From Kitasatospora phosalacinea (GTDB lineage Bacteria; Actinomycetota; Actinomycetes; Streptomycetales; Streptomycetaceae), in NCBI RefSeq assembly GCF_000717185.1, contig NZ_JNYE01000125.1, positions 1-38,880 of the forward strand: a stretch of DNA of 38,880 bases, read 5' to 3'. Positions 1-6,644 of the stretch are shown here, piece after piece. The translations under genes were made by a program, and so were the position numbers. The number at the start of each line of letters is the position of its first letter. Position 1 is the first letter of the stretch. Under the pieces are notes generated by a model. The model did no database searches. It was not told where the DNA came from and worked only from the letters and a program-made list of their open reading frames with translations.

Positions 1-168
1 GGTGGGGGGCGGGCCGTGGGCCGTCAGGGCCGAGCCCGGGAACAGGACGGGCGGGCAGTTGCCGGGCCCGGATCGCCGTTCGCACGGGGACGACGGCTGC
101 GCGCGGCGGCACGACGGGCCGCGGTCGCCGCACCCGGCCGGGTCACCGCCCTCCGGCTCCGGCAGCGC

Positions 169-654
169 TCACCACCCGGCGGTCCCGGCAGGACCCTTGA
201 ACGGGCCGGTGATCTCCTCCGTGACCCACCCCCCGTAGAACCCGCCCTCCTGCGACCGCACGACCTCGCCTGCCACCGTGCAGCGCTCCACGCGGCCCGG
301 GTAGAACGCCAGGTGGTCGCGGAGCTCGCGGTACCCGGGCAGCGGCTCCGGGTAGCCCCACGCCGCCCGGACCGAGAACCGGCCGCCGGCCTCGACGTCC
401 CAGTACTGCGCCCGTCCCTTCCACTCGCAGAGGGTCGAACCGTCGGCGGGCCGGAGCAGGTCGGTCGCCACGTCGGCCCGCGGGAGGTAGAACACCGGCG
501 GGTGGCTGGTCTCCAGCACGCGCAGGGCCCGTCGACTGGAGGCGAGCAGCCGTCCGGCGAAGAACACCTCGACGAGCCGGTCGTCCGGAACGACGACCGG
601 CGGCCTCGGGTAGTCCCAGACCGATTCGGCGGTCCGTACTTCTCTCTCCGTCAT
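169..654 (-). CDS. DUF427 domain-containing protein
   Basis: This is a 161-residue soluble protein with one complete DUF427 domain, a small fold of unknown biochemical role that is common in actinobacteria. The family pattern is clear: an arginine-led start, a strand with SxxALxVLETSHPPVFYLP, then a DV..DLL segment, then CEWKGRAQYW, and finally AAWGYPEPLPGY ending in LAFYPGRV. I chose the ATG at 654 because a GAGGGAAGAG-like ribosome site lies directly before it and because the conserved domain starts soon after. The frame is open further upstream but with no family similarity. The gene is divergent from the secreted S51 gene at 929 and there is no sign that the two work together. The family call is firm; the function is unknown. 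Confidence 0.88.
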   Translation of the reverse strand: MTEREVRTAESVWDYPRPPVVVPDDRLVEVFFAGRLLASSRRALRVLETSHPPVFYLPRADVATDLLRPADGSTLCEWKGRAQYWDVEAGGRFSVRAAWGYPEPLPGYRELRDHLAFYPGRVERCTVAGEVVRSQEGGFYGGWVTEEITGPFKGPAGTAGW

Positions 655-835
655 CTCTTCCCTCACCTGCTTCCCGTGCGGTACTTCCCGTGCGGTGCGC
701 CCCGAGGACGCCCGTTCTCCTGCCGACGGGAGAAAATGCTCCACCGCCGCGCCGGCGCGGTCCACTCGCACCGTTCGTGCACTGTTCGCGCGCCGTCCGG
801 GCACCTTCCACGCCCCCGGTCGATCTGAAGCGTGC

Positions 836-872
836 GATACATCTATTGGATGTATTCAGTTTTCTGTATCTT
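836..872 (+). promoter_or_regulatory. GWTACAK dyad, site A, with -10-like TATCTT
   Basis: The left half GATACAT (836-842) and the right half CTGTATC (864-870) form an inverted repeat with a 21-base spacer. The right half overlaps TATCTT (867-872), a good TANNNT -10 hexamer, and ends 58 bases before the GTG at 929. The same element with the same geometry precedes three other genes in this window. Inside it, ATACATC (837-843) and GATGTAT (849-855) form a second perfect dyad. It is an AT-rich island in very GC-rich DNA. The role as operator or activator site is inferred. Confidence 0.7.
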
Positions 873-928
873 CTGTTCCACCCCTGCAGGGTCCCTCAGC
901 CATCCCCCGCAGCCGAGTTGGAGGCCCC

Positions 929-1972
929 GTGCCCATCGGAACCACCCCCCGACGTCGTGCCGGCCGTTCGGTGATCGCCACCGTCCTGGCAGCCGGCGCG
1001 GTCCTGTCGCTACCGGCGGTCGCCGAGGCCAAGGTCACGCGCTACCGCCAGGGAAGCGCGAGCGACGTGGCCCGAACCGCCTGGAGCGGTCCCGCGTACA
1101 CCATGAACGGGTCGGGCGCCGTCGTGCCGGACACGATGACCAAAGCCGTGAACGCGATCCGGGGCGACAGCGGCAGCATCGACGTCACGGTGCTCGCCGC
1201 CTCCGCCGCCTCCGGCAGCCCCACGCCGGAGTGCGACGCGATCATCGGACTGCCCAACGTCAACTCCTGCACCACCGACGTCCTGACCTCGGCCCAGGAC
1301 GCGTCGAACAGCCAGGTGAACACCGACGTGCGCAATGCGGAGTTCGTCTACTTCGCCGGCGGGAACCAGTGCAACTACGCGCACTGGAAGGGCACTCCCC
1401 TCCAGGCTTCGGTGCAGTCGGTCGTCGCGAAGGGCGGCGGCGTGGGCGGCGGCAGCGCCGGCCACCACGTCAACAGCTCCGTCGTCTACGACGCGTGCAC
1501 CGCGAGCACCGACTCCGCGACCGCCCTGGCCAACCCCTACGACCGGAGCGTCACCCTCACCACCGGCCTGTTCAGCTGGCCGAACTACGGTGACACCGTC
1601 AACGACTCGCACTTCGTCACCCGTGACCGCATGGGCCGCACCATGGCCTTCGTCGCCCGCGCGGTCAAGGACGGCCTGACCACTTCCGGCAAGGCGTGGG
1701 GCGTCGGGGTCGAGGAGGGCGGCTCGCTGTTCGTGGACAAGAACGGCCTGGCCACCCTCTCGGGCTCGGACGCGTACGTCGTCCTCGGGGACCACCAACC
1801 GGAGCAGGCCGTGCCGGGCAAGCCGCTGACCTTCTCCGGCTTCAAGATCTGGCACCTGCGGCCGGGAGCCGGCTACGACTTCGGCAACCGCCCGACCTGC
1901 GGCTACTACACCCGCAGCGTGGTCAACGGGGTTCCCGACCCCGACCTCTACTCGGGAACGCCCGTCTGCTGA
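929..1972 (+). CDS. Secreted S51-family (cyanophycinase-fold) hydrolase, stand-alone copy
   Basis: This is a 347-residue exported protein. It has an arginine-rich n-region, a hydrophobic stretch and an AEA cleavage site near residue 34. The mature part has the layout of MEROPS S51 (dipeptidase E/cyanophycinase). VYFAGGNQ corresponds to the FxGGDQ motif. GGGSAGHH carries the expected nucleophile Ser176. DSHFVTRDRMGR corresponds to the DQHFxxRxRxxR substrate-binding motif of cyanophycinases, and GVGVEEGG to the late GxGxxE strand. Six cysteines suit an extracellular protein. GTG 929 follows GGAGG by four bases and places the signal peptide correctly. By eye it is about three-quarters identical to the gene at 14667, which has an extra C-terminal domain. 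The fold is well supported; the substrate (cyanophycin or a similar beta-aspartyl polymer) is inferred. Confidence 0.75.
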   Translation: MPIGTTPRRRAGRSVIATVLAAGAVLSLPAVAEAKVTRYRQGSASDVARTAWSGPAYTMNGSGAVVPDTMTKAVNAIRGDSGSIDVTVLAASAASGSPTPECDAIIGLPNVNSCTTDVLTSAQDASNSQVNTDVRNAEFVYFAGGNQCNYAHWKGTPLQASVQSVVAKGGGVGGGSAGHHVNSSVVYDACTASTDSATALANPYDRSVTLTTGLFSWPNYGDTVNDSHFVTRDRMGRTMAFVARAVKDGLTTSGKAWGVGVEEGGSLFVDKNGLATLSGSDAYVVLGDHQPEQAVPGKPLTFSGFKIWHLRPGAGYDFGNRPTCGYYTRSVVNGVPDPDLYSGTPVC

Positions 1973-2180
1973 CGCCCCGCCACCCGCTCGGCCGCGTCGG
2001 TCACCTCCGCCCGGACGTCGGCGGCGCCCCCGGCGACCCGGCCCCCGGGGTCGGGCGCCGGGTCCGGGCGCCGGGTCCGGGGCACCTGCGGACCGATCCG
2101 ACCGGCAGCCGGCTCCGAACACCCGGCAAGAGGCCGCGTCAACGCCCCGCAGAGCCCCGGCGGCCAGGAGGGAGCACCCC

Positions 2181-2615
2181 GTGGTCACGCTGGAAGGGAA
2201 CCCCGGGGGCACCCGGCACCGCTCCCTGCCGATCCACCGCGACGTGCGCGACGGCCGCCTGTTGGTGCCCGTCCGGGAGGTGACCGCGCTGCTGCGCGAC
2301 CTGGCTTCCGGTCCGGTCGGCGGATGCGGTGCGACGGCGGGGCCCACGTCCGCAGCCGTCGCCGACCGGGGCGCCCTGCACGCCGTGCCGGAGCGCGACG
2401 GGGGCGGGCACGGACCGATGCCGTTCGCACGGGACCTGGCGAGCGGTCGGCTGATGGTTCCCGCCACCGCGGTGACCGACCTGCTGCGCGCGCTCGCCGC
2501 CTCCACCGCCTGCGGCTGCCGCGGCGCCCGCTGCGAGGGCCGCGCAGCCGCCGCCCTGCTCGCCGGTGTCGCCGACCGGATCGACGTCGCCTGCATCGCC
2601 GTCGCCACCGGCTGA
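2181..2615 (+). CDS. Hypothetical protein with internal duplication
   Basis: This is a 144-residue protein of unknown function. A segment near residues 20-45 (DGRLLVPVREVTALLRDLASG) recurs near residues 84-108 (SGRLMVPATAVTDLLRALAAS), so it looks like two copies of a small strand-helix unit joined by a low-complexity linker. It may belong to the short Streptomyces families built on a 'G-R-L-hydrophobic-VP' core, but I cannot name the family with confidence. The GTG start follows AGGAGGGAG at good spacing. Several cysteines (CGCRGARC) cluster near residue 114 and could bind metal or be incidental. There is no signal peptide or membrane segment. It is convergent with the DUF2071 gene. Confidence 0.7.
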   Translation: MVTLEGNPGGTRHRSLPIHRDVRDGRLLVPVREVTALLRDLASGPVGGCGATAGPTSAAVADRGALHAVPERDGGGHGPMPFARDLASGRLMVPATAVTDLLRALAASTACGCRGARCEGRAAAALLAGVADRIDVACIAVATG

Positions 2616-2727
2616 TCCGCCGCTCCTCCGACCGGGAGCCGGGGCCGCTGCACGGGCGGCCTCGCGGCCTCGGCGGCACGGGACCGGCCCTCACGGGACG
2701 GGACGCGCCGACGGGCCGGGCAGCCGG

Positions 2728-3453
2728 CTACCGCCGCTCCGCCGGACCGAACCGGACGGGGACCCCCGGTGAGAACAGCACGCTCGCCGGAGGGCCGAGG
2801 ACCTCGATCCCGGCCGCCCGCAGCAGGGTCTCGTCGAGGCGCTCCACCTCCGCCCGGTGCAGCGGCCACGGCGGGTGCTCGACCGGCAGGTAGAACGTCC
2901 GGCCGACGGCGCGCGTGTGCAGTCCCCAGCGGGCGGTGAGGAAGTCGGCGAGCGGGCCCGGCCGTTCCAGGCGCGGGCCGATCCGGGCGCGCAGCACGCA
3001 CCGGGCGGCGCCGCCCCCGGCCCGGCGCACCCGGGTGTCGAGGTGCAGCGCGTCGCCGTCCGCCGTCCAGCGGGTCCGCGACCAGCGGTAGGGGAGGCCG
3101 AGCGCCACCCGTGCCACCAGGACGGCGGACAGCCGGGGGCAGTCGAGCGAGCGGAACACCACTCCGCGGCGGCCGTGCGCGTCGACGGAGTAGAGCCGGA
3201 CGTTGACCTCGGGGAACGTCCCGAAGTGCGGCAGGGGCACCCGGCCGGGTCCCAGCCCCTCCATGGAGAACGCGACGAGTCCCGCCCAGGTGGTGCCGTT
3301 GCGGACGTCGGGGAACGCGCCGGGCGGCAGCAGGGGCGCGACCGCGGCGGGGTGGACGGGCCAGTGCAGGAAGAGCACGTCGCGCCAGTGCTGGGACAGC
3401 AGCGTCGGCCGCACCGCCCTCGGGGCGAGGGCGGTCACCCGTTCGGGGAGCAC
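2728..3453 (-). CDS. DUF2071 (YqjF-like) family protein
   Basis: This is a 241-residue protein with the full DUF2071 pattern. It opens with LLSQHWRDVLFLHWPV, followed by LLPPG, a GLVAFSMEGLGP strand and FPEVNVRLYSVDAHGRRGVVFRSLD. Later come the WGLHTR segment and the C-terminal PPASVLFSPGVPVRFGP. The family is acetoacetate-decarboxylase-like in fold but its reaction is not established. The chosen GTG at 3453 overlaps the end of the MerR gene by 19 bases, pointing to translational coupling, and lies behind a GGAAGGGGG stretch. The reading frame stays open far upstream through the MerR and sigma genes, but that part is antisense to codon use and is not coding. Its place as the last gene of the sigma/MerR unit suggests co-expression, possibly light-dependent. 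Confidence 0.82.
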   Translation of the reverse strand: MLPERVTALAPRAVRPTLLSQHWRDVLFLHWPVHPAAVAPLLPPGAFPDVRNGTTWAGLVAFSMEGLGPGRVPLPHFGTFPEVNVRLYSVDAHGRRGVVFRSLDCPRLSAVLVARVALGLPYRWSRTRWTADGDALHLDTRVRRAGGGAARCVLRARIGPRLERPGPLADFLTARWGLHTRAVGRTFYLPVEHPPWPLHRAEVERLDETLLRAAGIEVLGPPASVLFSPGVPVRFGPAERR

Positions 3454-4568
3454 GGGGCCCCCTTCCGCCCGGACGGGTCGGCGGCGGAGGGTGCCCGGGC
3501 CTCGACCGCCCGGCGGACCAGGTCGAGGGCGGCCTCGAGCGTGCGCGGACACGCGAGTCCGGTCAGGGGCTCGTGGCGGTTCCACCCCGGCCCGACGGTG
3601 GCGACCAGCGTGTCGAGGCGCGCGCCGGCGGCACCCCACGAGGCACCGTCCACCTCGCGCGCGAGGTGCGGGTCGGCGGTGGCGCGGCCCTGGGCCCACA
3701 GCAGCACCGCCGAGGGGCCGAGCCGGGCGACCGCGTCGAGGAGCGCCCGCGGGGGCACCGCGGCGCCGAGCATCCGGTAGGGCAGGCCGTGCACCGCCAT
3801 CCCGGCCGCCACGGCCTCCAGCGGGAGCGTGTGCTGCTCGCCCGGCATGGCGGCGAGCAGCACCGGCGGCGCCTCCCGGAACCGCACCGGGGCGACGGCC
3901 GCGGTGCGCAGTGCGGCGGACACGTGCCAGGAGAGCAGGTGCTCGACCTCGACGTACTGCTCGCCGTCGGCGGCCCACTTGCGGCCGGCCGCGCGCAGGG
4001 CGGGCATCATCACCTCGGTCCACGCCCGGACGGGGCCGAGCCCGTCCACGGCGCCGCGCAGGATCTCGGCCACCTCGGGCCCGTCGAGCCTGACGGCCGC
4101 GCGGGCCAGGCCCCGGCACTCGGGGCGGACGGTGCCGAGCGGCATCGCGCGGCTGCCGCCCGGGCGGTGGTGGTCGTCCGGCTCCGGGGCGGGGCGGTCC
4201 GCGGCGGGTCCGACACCGGTGGCGGGCCGGGCGGGGAGCGGGCCGTCGTCGGAGGTCCGGTGCGCGCCCTGCGCGGCGGAGCGTGCCGCCTCCGCGGGCG
4301 GGATCCCGCGGGCGGTCAGTCGGCACATCTCGTCCAGGAGGGAGATGTCCTCGGGGGACCACCTGCGGTGTCGGCCGGGGCCGCGGCGGGAGGGGCCGAT
4401 GCCGTAGCGGCGCTCCCAGGAGCGGATCGTGGTGGGCGACACGCCGAGCCGGCGGGCGACCGTCCCGGTGGGCACGCCGACGCCGGGGTCGGTCGCGGGC
4501 GCCCCGGCGCGGGGCGCCTCCTCCCGGGCGGAGCGCGCGGATCCCGCTTCGTCGGTTGCGTTCCTCAT
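3435..4568 (-). CDS. litR: MerR-family regulator with B12-binding domain (LitR/CarH-like)
   Basis: This is a 377-residue regulator. The N-terminal part (about residues 27-100) is a MerR helix-turn-helix: GTVARRLGVSPTTIRSWERRYG, then GRHRRW and EDISLLDEM. After a Pro/Ala-rich linker the C-terminal half (about 165-360) matches a cobalamin-binding light-sensor module. KWAADGEQYVEVEHLLS fits the W-x9-EH motif of adenosyl-B12 photoreceptors, and MPGEQHTLPLEAVAAGM carries the His expected as lower cobalt ligand. In CarH/LitR systems the dark adenosylcobalamin form represses and light releases it. The ATG at 4568 follows CCGGAGGA. It lies 35 bases downstream of the ECF sigma gene in the same unit. 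The domain call is strong; light sensing is inferred from family motifs and context. Confidence 0.85.
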   Translation of the reverse strand: MRNATDEAGSARSAREEAPRAGAPATDPGVGVPTGTVARRLGVSPTTIRSWERRYGIGPSRRGPGRHRRWSPEDISLLDEMCRLTARGIPPAEAARSAAQGAHRTSDDGPLPARPATGVGPAADRPAPEPDDHHRPGGSRAMPLGTVRPECRGLARAAVRLDGPEVAEILRGAVDGLGPVRAWTEVMMPALRAAGRKWAADGEQYVEVEHLLSWHVSAALRTAAVAPVRFREAPPVLLAAMPGEQHTLPLEAVAAGMAVHGLPYRMLGAAVPPRALLDAVARLGPSAVLLWAQGRATADPHLAREVDGASWGAAGARLDTLVATVGPGWNRHEPLTGLACPRTLEAALDLVRRAVEARAPSAADPSGRKGAPCSPNG

Positions 4569-4603
4569 GGCAGGTCGTCCTCCGGGCCGGGAGCGGGGCG
4601 GGG

Positions 4604-5206
4604 TCATCCGTCGTGCAGGGCGCTGCGCAGGCGCAGCAGGCCGTCCCTCGTGCGGGACTTGACCGTGCCGAGCGGCAGTCCGAGGGCGGCGGCGATCTGG
4701 CTCTGCGAGTAACCGCCGTAGTAGGCCAGGACCAGTGCTTCGCGCTGGCCCGCGGTGAGGCCGGACAGGGCGCGCCGGACCCGGGCCGCCTCCATGCTCC
4801 GCTCGACCTCCTCGGCGACCTGTTCCGCCCTCGTCGGGTCCTCCCGCACGACGCGCTGCTCGCGCTCGCAGGCCGCCCGGACCGACCTGACGCGGTCCAC
4901 GGCGCGCCGGTGGGCGATCGTGCACGCCCAGGCGGCGACGGAGCCCCGCTCGGGCCGGTAGGACGGTGCCGAGCGCCACACCTCCAGGAGCGCCTCCTGG
5001 GCGACCTCCTCGGCCTGGGCGGGGTCCCTGAGCACGCGCAGCGCGATGCCGTGGACGGTCGGCGCGAGTTCCTCGTAGAGGCCGGTGTACGCCGTGCGGT
5101 CGCCCCGGGCCGTGCGGTCCACCAGGCCGCGCAACCGTTCGGCGCGCCGGGGGCGGACGTCACCGGGGAGGGGCTGCGCGGGGGCGAGGAGGAAGGTGGA
5201 TCTCAT
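4604..5206 (-). CDS. litS: ECF-type RNA polymerase sigma factor (LitS/SigK-like)
   Basis: This is a 200-residue sigma-70 family factor of ECF size. Region 2 runs about residues 35-100: YEELAPTVHGIALRVLRDPAQAEEVAQEALLEVW, then RGSVAAWACTIAHRRAVDRVRS. Region 4 runs about 140-198: ALSGLTAGQREALVLAYYGGYSQSQIAAALGLPLGTVKSRTRDGLLRLRSAL. There is no extra anti-sigma or C-terminal domain. The ATG at 5206 gives a normal N-terminus. An in-frame extension upstream exists but crosses a palindromic element and a pseudogene scrap, so I rejected it. In Streptomyces a factor of this type next to a B12-dependent MerR protein directs light-induced carotenoid genes. No carotenoid genes lie in this window. The gene symbol rests on synteny, not on an alignment. 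Confidence 0.83.
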   Translation of the reverse strand: MRSTFLLAPAQPLPGDVRPRRAERLRGLVDRTARGDRTAYTGLYEELAPTVHGIALRVLRDPAQAEEVAQEALLEVWRSAPSYRPERGSVAAWACTIAHRRAVDRVRSVRAACEREQRVVREDPTRAEQVAEEVERSMEAARVRRALSGLTAGQREALVLAYYGGYSQSQIAAALGLPLGTVKSRTRDGLLRLRSALHDG

Positions 5207-5367
5207 GCTCCGAACCTGCCGCCAACCGCTGCGGGCTGCCACTTGCAGTGTTACTGCATCGTTTCCCGCACCATTCGCGCCGTTCGCGCCGTTCTCAGCA
5301 CCGTCCGTGCCGTCCGCGCCGCTGTCGGCCCAGGGCCGCTCCGGCGGTCCGCGCTCGGGGGGCGGCA
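5207..5367. other. Leader region of the sigma/MerR unit
   Basis: No gene is supported here. The region holds an AT-richer patch with a perfect dyad (annotated separately) and, at about 5268-5325, degenerate nine-base repeats of the ccgttcgcg type. It should contain the promoter of the sigma/MerR/DUF2071 unit. Confidence 0.5.
5244..5258. promoter_or_regulatory. Dyad TGCAG-N5-CTGCA upstream of the sigma factor gene
   Basis: A perfect five-base inverted repeat with spacer TGTTA lies 38 bases before the sigma factor start, in one of the few AT-richer patches here. It is a reasonable candidate for the operator of the neighbouring MerR-family regulator or for part of the sigma factor's own promoter. 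The assignment is by position only. Confidence 0.4.
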
Positions 5368-5539
5368 CTCCCCCGGGGAGAGCAGGCTGTGCGCCATCCA
5401 CGGGTCGGCCTCCGGGGCGGCGTCCTCCCGGCGTCCGAAGTGGGGCGGGCGGACGGTCGCGAAGTGCTCCAGCGCGTACGGCCGCGGCGCGGGTGGCGGC
5501 GAAGCGGCGGGGGCCGTCCCGCCCGACGAAGCGCACCTC
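5368..5539 (-). pseudogene. Remnant of a photolyase/cryptochrome-related (DPRP-type) gene
   Basis: On the minus strand from 5539 one frame reads EVRFVGRDGPRRFAATRAAAV. At about 5480-5470 the sense moves to another frame reading ALEHFATVRPPHFGRREDAA, then EADPWMAHSLLSPGE. From memory of the family, deoxyribodipyrimidine photolyase-related proteins contain G-x-DGPRRFAATRxEALxxLxHF, then a P-x-FGxxEDAM segment, then an (L/W)xxHSLLS segment, in this order. The match runs for about 57 residues with a frameshift and neither end continues, so this is a short decayed fragment. Photolyase-type genes commonly accompany lit loci, which fits the next-door sigma factor and B12 regulator. The call depends on recalled consensus and needs an alignment. 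Confidence 0.55.
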
Positions 5540-5628
5540 GCCGGACCGCCCCCGGCGTCGGCTCCCCGCCCCGGTCCCGCGGAACCGCAGCGTCCGTGCA
5601 GCGTTGCGCCGCGCGCCCGGCGGGAACC

Positions 5629-6513
5629 TCAGGTGAGGCCGGCCCGGGTGGCGGTCTCCTCGTTGTGGCGCATGTGCTGGTGGGCGCGGTCGCCGAGTTC
5701 CGCTATCAGTCCGGCGACGAGGCTCTCGACCACGGCCAGCGTCGGCACCAGGCTGTCGTACGGCGAGGGGGCGCCGACCTGGCTGGAGAAGACGACCTCG
5801 GCGTGGGTGCTCACGGGCGAGAGCCAGGTGTCGGTGAACAGGACGACGCGCCCCCCGGCCTCACGGACGAGTTCGGCGACGGTGACCTTGTCCTCCTCGT
5901 AGCGGCGGTAGTCGAAGACGACGAGGACGTCGCGGCGGGCGAGCGAGGAGAGCAGGGCGGTGCGCTCGACGGGCCGGTCGGGGAGGAAGCGGACGTCGTC
6001 GCGCACCTGCATCAGGTGGAGTCCGAGGTACTGGGCGAAGAGGTTCGTGAAGCGGCCGCCGGCGAGGGTGATGCGCCGCTTGGGATCGGCGAGGAGCTGG
6101 ACGGCCCGGTCGAGGTCGTGCGGGGTGACCTCCGCGAGGGTGCGGTCGACCGCCGCGGTGAACACCTCGCGGCCGTGGGCGAGGAGGTTCTCGGCCTTGG
6201 CCCCGACGGCCGCGGGGTCGGCTGCGGCGTTGCCGTAGTTGCCGCTGCTGTAGAGCGTCACGGGCGAGGCGTGGCGTTCGTCGAGTTCCGCGCGCAGCGC
6301 CGCCTGGAAGTCCGGGAAGCCGCGGTAGCCGAGGCGGTTGACGAACCGGATGACGGTGGGGGCGCTGACGTCGGCGCGCTCGGCGAGGGTGGCGATGGTC
6401 TCGAACCCCGCGGCCGGCCACCCGGCGAGCAGGATCCTGCCGACCTTGCGCTCGGCGGGGCTGCAGTCGCCGAGTCGTTGGCGGATGTCCTCGGCGAGCG
6501 TGACTGTGGGCAT
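5629..6513 (-). CDS. MurR/RpiR-family transcriptional regulator with SIS domain
   Basis: This is a 294-residue regulator. Residues 1-78 form the RpiR helix-turn-helix: LGDCSPAERKVGRILL, then TIATLAERADVSAPTVIRFVNRLGYRGFPDFQAALR. Residues about 115-265 form a SIS sugar-phosphate-type domain with LAGGRFTNLFAQYLGLHL, RRDVLVVFDYRRYEED and VVLFTDTWLSP. RpiR proteins often control sugar or amino-sugar catabolism, and SIS-domain regulators also occur in amino-acid uptake loci. The ATG at 6513 follows GGGGAG at eight bases. It is the last gene of the minus-strand run starting with the ABC binding protein, so it is the natural candidate for binding the repeated GWTACAK dyads. No such dyad lies directly upstream of it. 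The target assignment is inferred. Confidence 0.87.
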   Translation of the reverse strand: MPTVTLAEDIRQRLGDCSPAERKVGRILLAGWPAAGFETIATLAERADVSAPTVIRFVNRLGYRGFPDFQAALRAELDERHASPVTLYSSGNYGNAAADPAAVGAKAENLLAHGREVFTAAVDRTLAEVTPHDLDRAVQLLADPKRRITLAGGRFTNLFAQYLGLHLMQVRDDVRFLPDRPVERTALLSSLARRDVLVVFDYRRYEEDKVTVAELVREAGGRVVLFTDTWLSPVSTHAEVVFSSQVGAPSPYDSLVPTLAVVESLVAGLIAELGDRAHQHMRHNEETATRAGLT

Positions 6514-6644
6514 GGGCGGGGCTCCCCTTCCCGGTCTGCGGGCGGTCTCGGGCGGTGCGGCGCGGAACGTGTCTCCGCAGCCTAGCGAAGTGCCGGGCTG
6601 CGGAGATCACCGAACGGTTCGGACGCCCCGGTGCGGGGCCGGAA

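Noticed and set aside
1..168. Open frames at the left edge of the window
   Set aside because: They overlap the end of the DUF427 gene or run antisense to it, show no family similarity and have Pro/Arg-rich composition typical of non-coding frames in GC-rich DNA.
1010..3001. Long minus-strand open frame opposite the S51 and duplicated-repeat genes
   Set aside because: Its composition is that of an antisense shadow, with no recognisable domain and no ribosome site; the plus-strand genes have signal peptide, motifs and start signals.
3454..5163. In-frame extension joining the DUF2071 protein to an 811-residue product
   Set aside because: The upstream part lies out of frame within the MerR and sigma genes, both of which have complete domains.
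5207..5536. N-terminal extension of the ECF sigma factor to a GTG at 5536
   Set aside because: The extension is low-complexity, crosses a dyad and the photolyase-like scrap, and has no counterpart in ECF factors.
6625..6639. Hairpin GCCCCG-GTG-CGGGGC after the operon S51 gene
   Set aside because: A six-base stem with a three-base loop is expected by chance in such GC-rich DNA and the RpiR gene continues on the same strand, so I did not call a terminator.
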